From NCBI GenBank assembly GCA_002803225.1, contig NXFV01000417.1, positions 1-11,205 of the forward strand: a stretch of DNA of 11,205 nucleotides, given 5' to 3'. Source of the DNA: Gamarada debralockiae (taxonomy: Eukaryota > Ascomycota > Leotiomycetes > Helotiales > Hyphodiscaceae). Under the pieces are notes generated by a model that was not told the origin of the DNA, did not search any database, and worked only from the letters and a program-made list of their open reading frames with translations. Made by a program: the position numbers and the translations under genes. Below are positions 9,569 through 11,205 of this stretch, piece after piece. Position 1 is the first letter of the stretch; each line of letters opens with the position of its first letter.

Positions 9569-9937
9569 TCATAGCAGTTGAGAAATTGTGACGAAACTGT
9601 CGAAACGCAGCTTATCGAGGGCGCCGAGCTCCAAGTTGTCACCTTCAAGCAACTCAACATTGCGAATCTTGGATCTGCAAGCAGTCAGCTATTTACTTTT
9701 CGTCGTCTGTCCGGTTTCATCAAGCAGGACTGATGCAATGAATAGCCCTTTGTCGAATTGTCGTGAAGCAAGGTAAGCATTCAAAAAACTAAACTCCAGA
9801 AGCAGTTTCACCGCCGCCCTCTCCTCACCTTCGCTGTAAAAATTCTGCAGCCACAACTTCCACCAGATCAAAGTCTGCTGCTGAGCTCTTCTTTGCAGTC
9901 CTGACAAGTCATGATCTGGAATGAAAAGGTGTTCGCG
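9569..9937 (-). pseudogene. Unrecognised coding-like remnant with one internal TAG
   Basis: From 9937 the minus strand is open for 82 codons to TAG 9691-9689, then stays open in the same frame for 39 more codons to TGA 9571-9569. The translation looks protein-like (EGEERAAVKLLLEF, FIASVLLDETGQTT, then NVELLEGDNLELGALDKL) with helical, Leu/Glu-rich character. No ATG starts the frame and no family is recognised. The TAG could be an old Trp or Gln codon changed by the same kind of mutation as in the transposase, or it could lie in an unrecognised intron. A TATA box at 10253-10259 points this way. Confidence 0.4.
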
Positions 9938-10102
9938 TTACGAAGAAGAAGTGTTGTACTTCGAACACATTGGTATGAAGCGTGGAGCATGCCCCAGAGG
10001 CGACTCCCCCGAGGACAAAAATAAGGTTAATCAATAATTCCGTCAATAGACGGATTTCAGAGATTAAACTGAAAAGAACAGATACTACACTCTAATTCGG
10101 TT

Positions 10103-10114
10103 GTTAGCAAAGGC
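10103..10114 (+). repeat. 12-bp direct repeat, copy 1
   Basis: GTTAGCAAAGGC occurs here and again at 10174-10185, 71 bp apart, both downstream of the minus-strand TATA box. Could be a regulatory site or remnant of a local duplication. Confidence 0.6.
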
Positions 10115-10173
10115 CATCGAGGAAAGGAAGGGATATCTTACTGATCTAAGCCAATAGGCAAAGCTTCGTGATC

Positions 10174-10185
10174 GTTAGCAAAGGC
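10174..10185 (+). repeat. 12-bp direct repeat, copy 2
   Basis: Second exact copy of GTTAGCAAAGGC; flanking bases differ, so only the core is shared. Confidence 0.6.
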
Positions 10186-10252
10186 GAAATGTTGGAGGTA
10201 GGTTTGGAAACACTCACAGAGCTGATTTGTTTTGGAAGCAGCGAAGGGCTGC

Positions 10253-10259
10253 TTATATA
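10253..10259 (-). promoter_or_regulatory. TATA box, minus-strand direction
   Basis: Reads TATATAA on the minus strand, and the CCAAT box (10378-10382, ATTGG in this direction) lies about 120 bp upstream. It would drive transcription toward the remnant at 9937-9569. About 315 bp separate it from that frame, with only short ATG frames between. Confidence 0.45.
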
Positions 10260-10331
10260 GAAAAAATCACTTAGCGCCATTCGCTTAGCTAGCGTGGCAG
10301 AATTCTTGTTCGAAGGCGCGAAAAAGACAGG

Positions 10332-10347
10332 AGCAAACTAGTTTGCT
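10332..10347. promoter_or_regulatory. 16-bp perfect palindrome
   Basis: AGCAAACTAGTTTGCT equals its own reverse complement. It lies between the minus-strand TATA box and the CCAAT box, a position where a dimeric transcription factor could bind. No factor is assigned. Confidence 0.5.
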
Positions 10348-10689
10348 AAGAAAGTAAACAAAACAAACATCAATTGACCAATGGGGGGCCGTAATAGGAC
10401 CCACTTGAAAAGAAGGAGACATTCAACTTTTGAAGTGAATCTTGCGCCACCGACAATCATTCACAATTCTTTTTGAACGTTTCAAATGCAGCAGATGCGG
10501 ATGCTAGATTGACAACACTATGGACGTTTGATCGTGTGGATAGGCTCTTTGCCGTGGGAAGCTAACAATTTTAGCACTCAAACGATGAGGAAATTACAGC
10601 GCTGGGCTTCAGGGTTTTTGTTGGCAGCACAAGGCGCAGTGATGCCACCTGCGCCGCGAACATGGCAGAGAGCAAGGTTGTCTTCGTTC

Positions 10690-10822
10690 ATTCTTTACAT
10701 ATTATATTTCCGGCATTTTCTTTCATTCTTCGGACGTTCAACTTCAATCAAAAAATATAGTTAATCGCTTCAATTCAATCCCAGCTCACGAAGTTGCGAA
10801 CCCCCAGCACATCAAAGTCAAC
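10690..10822 (+). promoter_or_regulatory. Leader/promoter of the small membrane-protein gene
   Basis: A TATA-like run (ATATTATATTT near 10700) is followed by a C/T-rich stretch with TTCATTCTTC and CTTCAATTCAATCCC, the usual look of a filamentous-fungal transcription start and 5' leader, leading to the ATG at 10823. Confidence 0.4.
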
Positions 10823-11020
10823 ATGGATTCCAAGAATCCATCCGCATCTCCATTCGCCGGCCACGAAGACAAAATCGAAGAGCTCAAGTCTATGCTACAC
10901 CTAGCAAGGCACCTTCTACTGTTCCTCATCATCGGTGCCATCGTCGAAGCATTCATCTACCGCCTCGTCTTTAACACCCTGCAACGCCAGTTTGAGATCG
11001 TGCGCGTATTTCTGCCCTGA
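10823..11020 (+). CDS. Small single-pass membrane protein, 65 residues
   Basis: The ATG sits in a good eukaryotic start context (GTCAACATGG) and the frame ends at TGA 11018-11020. Residues 1-27 are polar and charged. Residues about 28-50 (HLLLFLIIGAIVEAFIYRLVF) form one hydrophobic helix, interrupted by a Glu, and a short basic tail follows. Third codon positions favour C, which supports coding and contrasts with the AT-richer upstream DNA. There is no cleavable signal peptide. Function unknown; a small organelle or ER membrane subunit is possible but unproven. A further 3' exon cannot be excluded. Confidence 0.65.
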   Translation: MDSKNPSASPFAGHEDKIEELKSMLHLARHLLLFLIIGAIVEAFIYRLVFNTLQRQFEIVRVFLP

Positions 11021-11161
11021 GGCTCTTAGTTTGGATAGTTGAAGAGGTAATTGGACTACGAATATCTCCCGATGCCCTCGTTGACTCTTTTCTCAGCATC
11101 CGCGGACGGCCTTCGGGCGAAATAACATGGTAGGATGCTCGAATCGCCTCCTCCAAAGGGG

Positions 11162-11168
<7 letters not shown>
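11021..11168. other. Short 3' region with no gene seen
   Basis: Presumed 3' flank of the small gene. The only frames here are short and lack ATG starts or recognisable content. Confidence 0.4.

Positions 11169-11205
<37 letters not shown>
11169..11205 (+). repeat. Terminal run of 37 G
   Basis: An uninterrupted G homopolymer reaching the window end, preceded by G-rich sequence. It is not a telomere (no TTAGGG units). It may be a true G tract that stopped assembly, or a no-signal base-calling artefact at a contig end. Confidence 0.9.

Larger units (their letters stand above)
9938..10822. other. Mostly non-coding stretch with promoter-like signals
   Basis: No convincing gene. It holds a minus-strand TATA box, a duplicated 12-mer, a 16-bp palindrome, a CCAAT box at 10378-10382 and the leader of the small membrane-protein gene. 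An open plus-strand frame at 10528-10764 has only a non-ATG start and a composition typical of fungal leaders; it is not called. Confidence 0.55.

Noticed and set aside
10528..10764. 78-codon plus-strand frame
   Set aside because: No ATG start, lies in the leader of the small membrane-protein gene, no recognisable content.
11169..11205. Telomere end
   Set aside because: No TTAGGG or related units; a pure G run does not match fungal telomeres.
1..11205. tRNA, rRNA or CRISPR features
   Set aside because: No cloverleaf, rRNA core or spaced repeat array was seen on either strand.

Overview
The window looks like nuclear DNA of a filamentous ascomycete. Genes are cut by many short introns (41-88 bp) with GT donors, CTAAC/CTGAC-type branch sites and AG acceptors. 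The gene families (NACHT-type NLR, RAD5/HLTF-like SNF2 ATPase, Tc1/mariner transposon) and probable RIP-type mutations fit the same source. Nothing bacterial is visible. The organism cannot be named from sequence alone.

Layout. (1) 4147 down to the left edge, minus strand: one large gene open at its 3' end. I rebuilt it as eight exons with a consistent frame, about 1,249 residues within the window. It has a fungal NLR N-terminal helical region, a NACHT NTPase, a helical middle, two C2H2 zinc fingers, a poly-Q tract, and a Q/M/P-rich C-terminal part that resembles the Mediator subunit Med15/Gal11. (2) 4148-4696: a 549-bp divergent intergenic region. (3) 4697 to about 7653, plus strand: a RAD5/HLTF-like SNF2 helicase in seven exons. 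Helicase lobe 1 is intact, but homology stops just where lobe 2 should begin. (4) 7654-7787: sequence of unknown origin. (5) 7790-9107: a complete-looking 1,318-bp Tc1/mariner element with 36-bp perfect terminal inverted repeats (39 bp counting the flanking GTA/TAC) and a TA target duplication. Its minus-strand transposase frame is full length but broken by four TAG codons. (6) 9110-9937: unassigned, partly coding-like minus-strand sequence. (7) 9938-10822: mostly non-coding, with a TATA box, a 16-bp palindrome, a short direct repeat and a CCAAT box. (8) 10823-11020: a 65-residue single-pass membrane protein. (9) The last 37 bases are an uninterrupted G run at the window end.

How it may fit together. 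The NLR and the SNF2 gene are transcribed away from each other and may share a promoter region. The NLR carries its own DNA-binding and Mediator-like parts, so a plausible reading (inference) is a sensor that acts directly on transcription next to a chromatin/repair ATPase. The SNF2 copy has lost its second helicase lobe. The mariner sits just downstream in sequence that was already non-SNF2, so it probably did not cause the loss. All four transposase stops are TAG, and at least three replace a probable Trp codon (TGG to TAG), the pattern expected from CpA-to-TpA repeat-induced point mutation.
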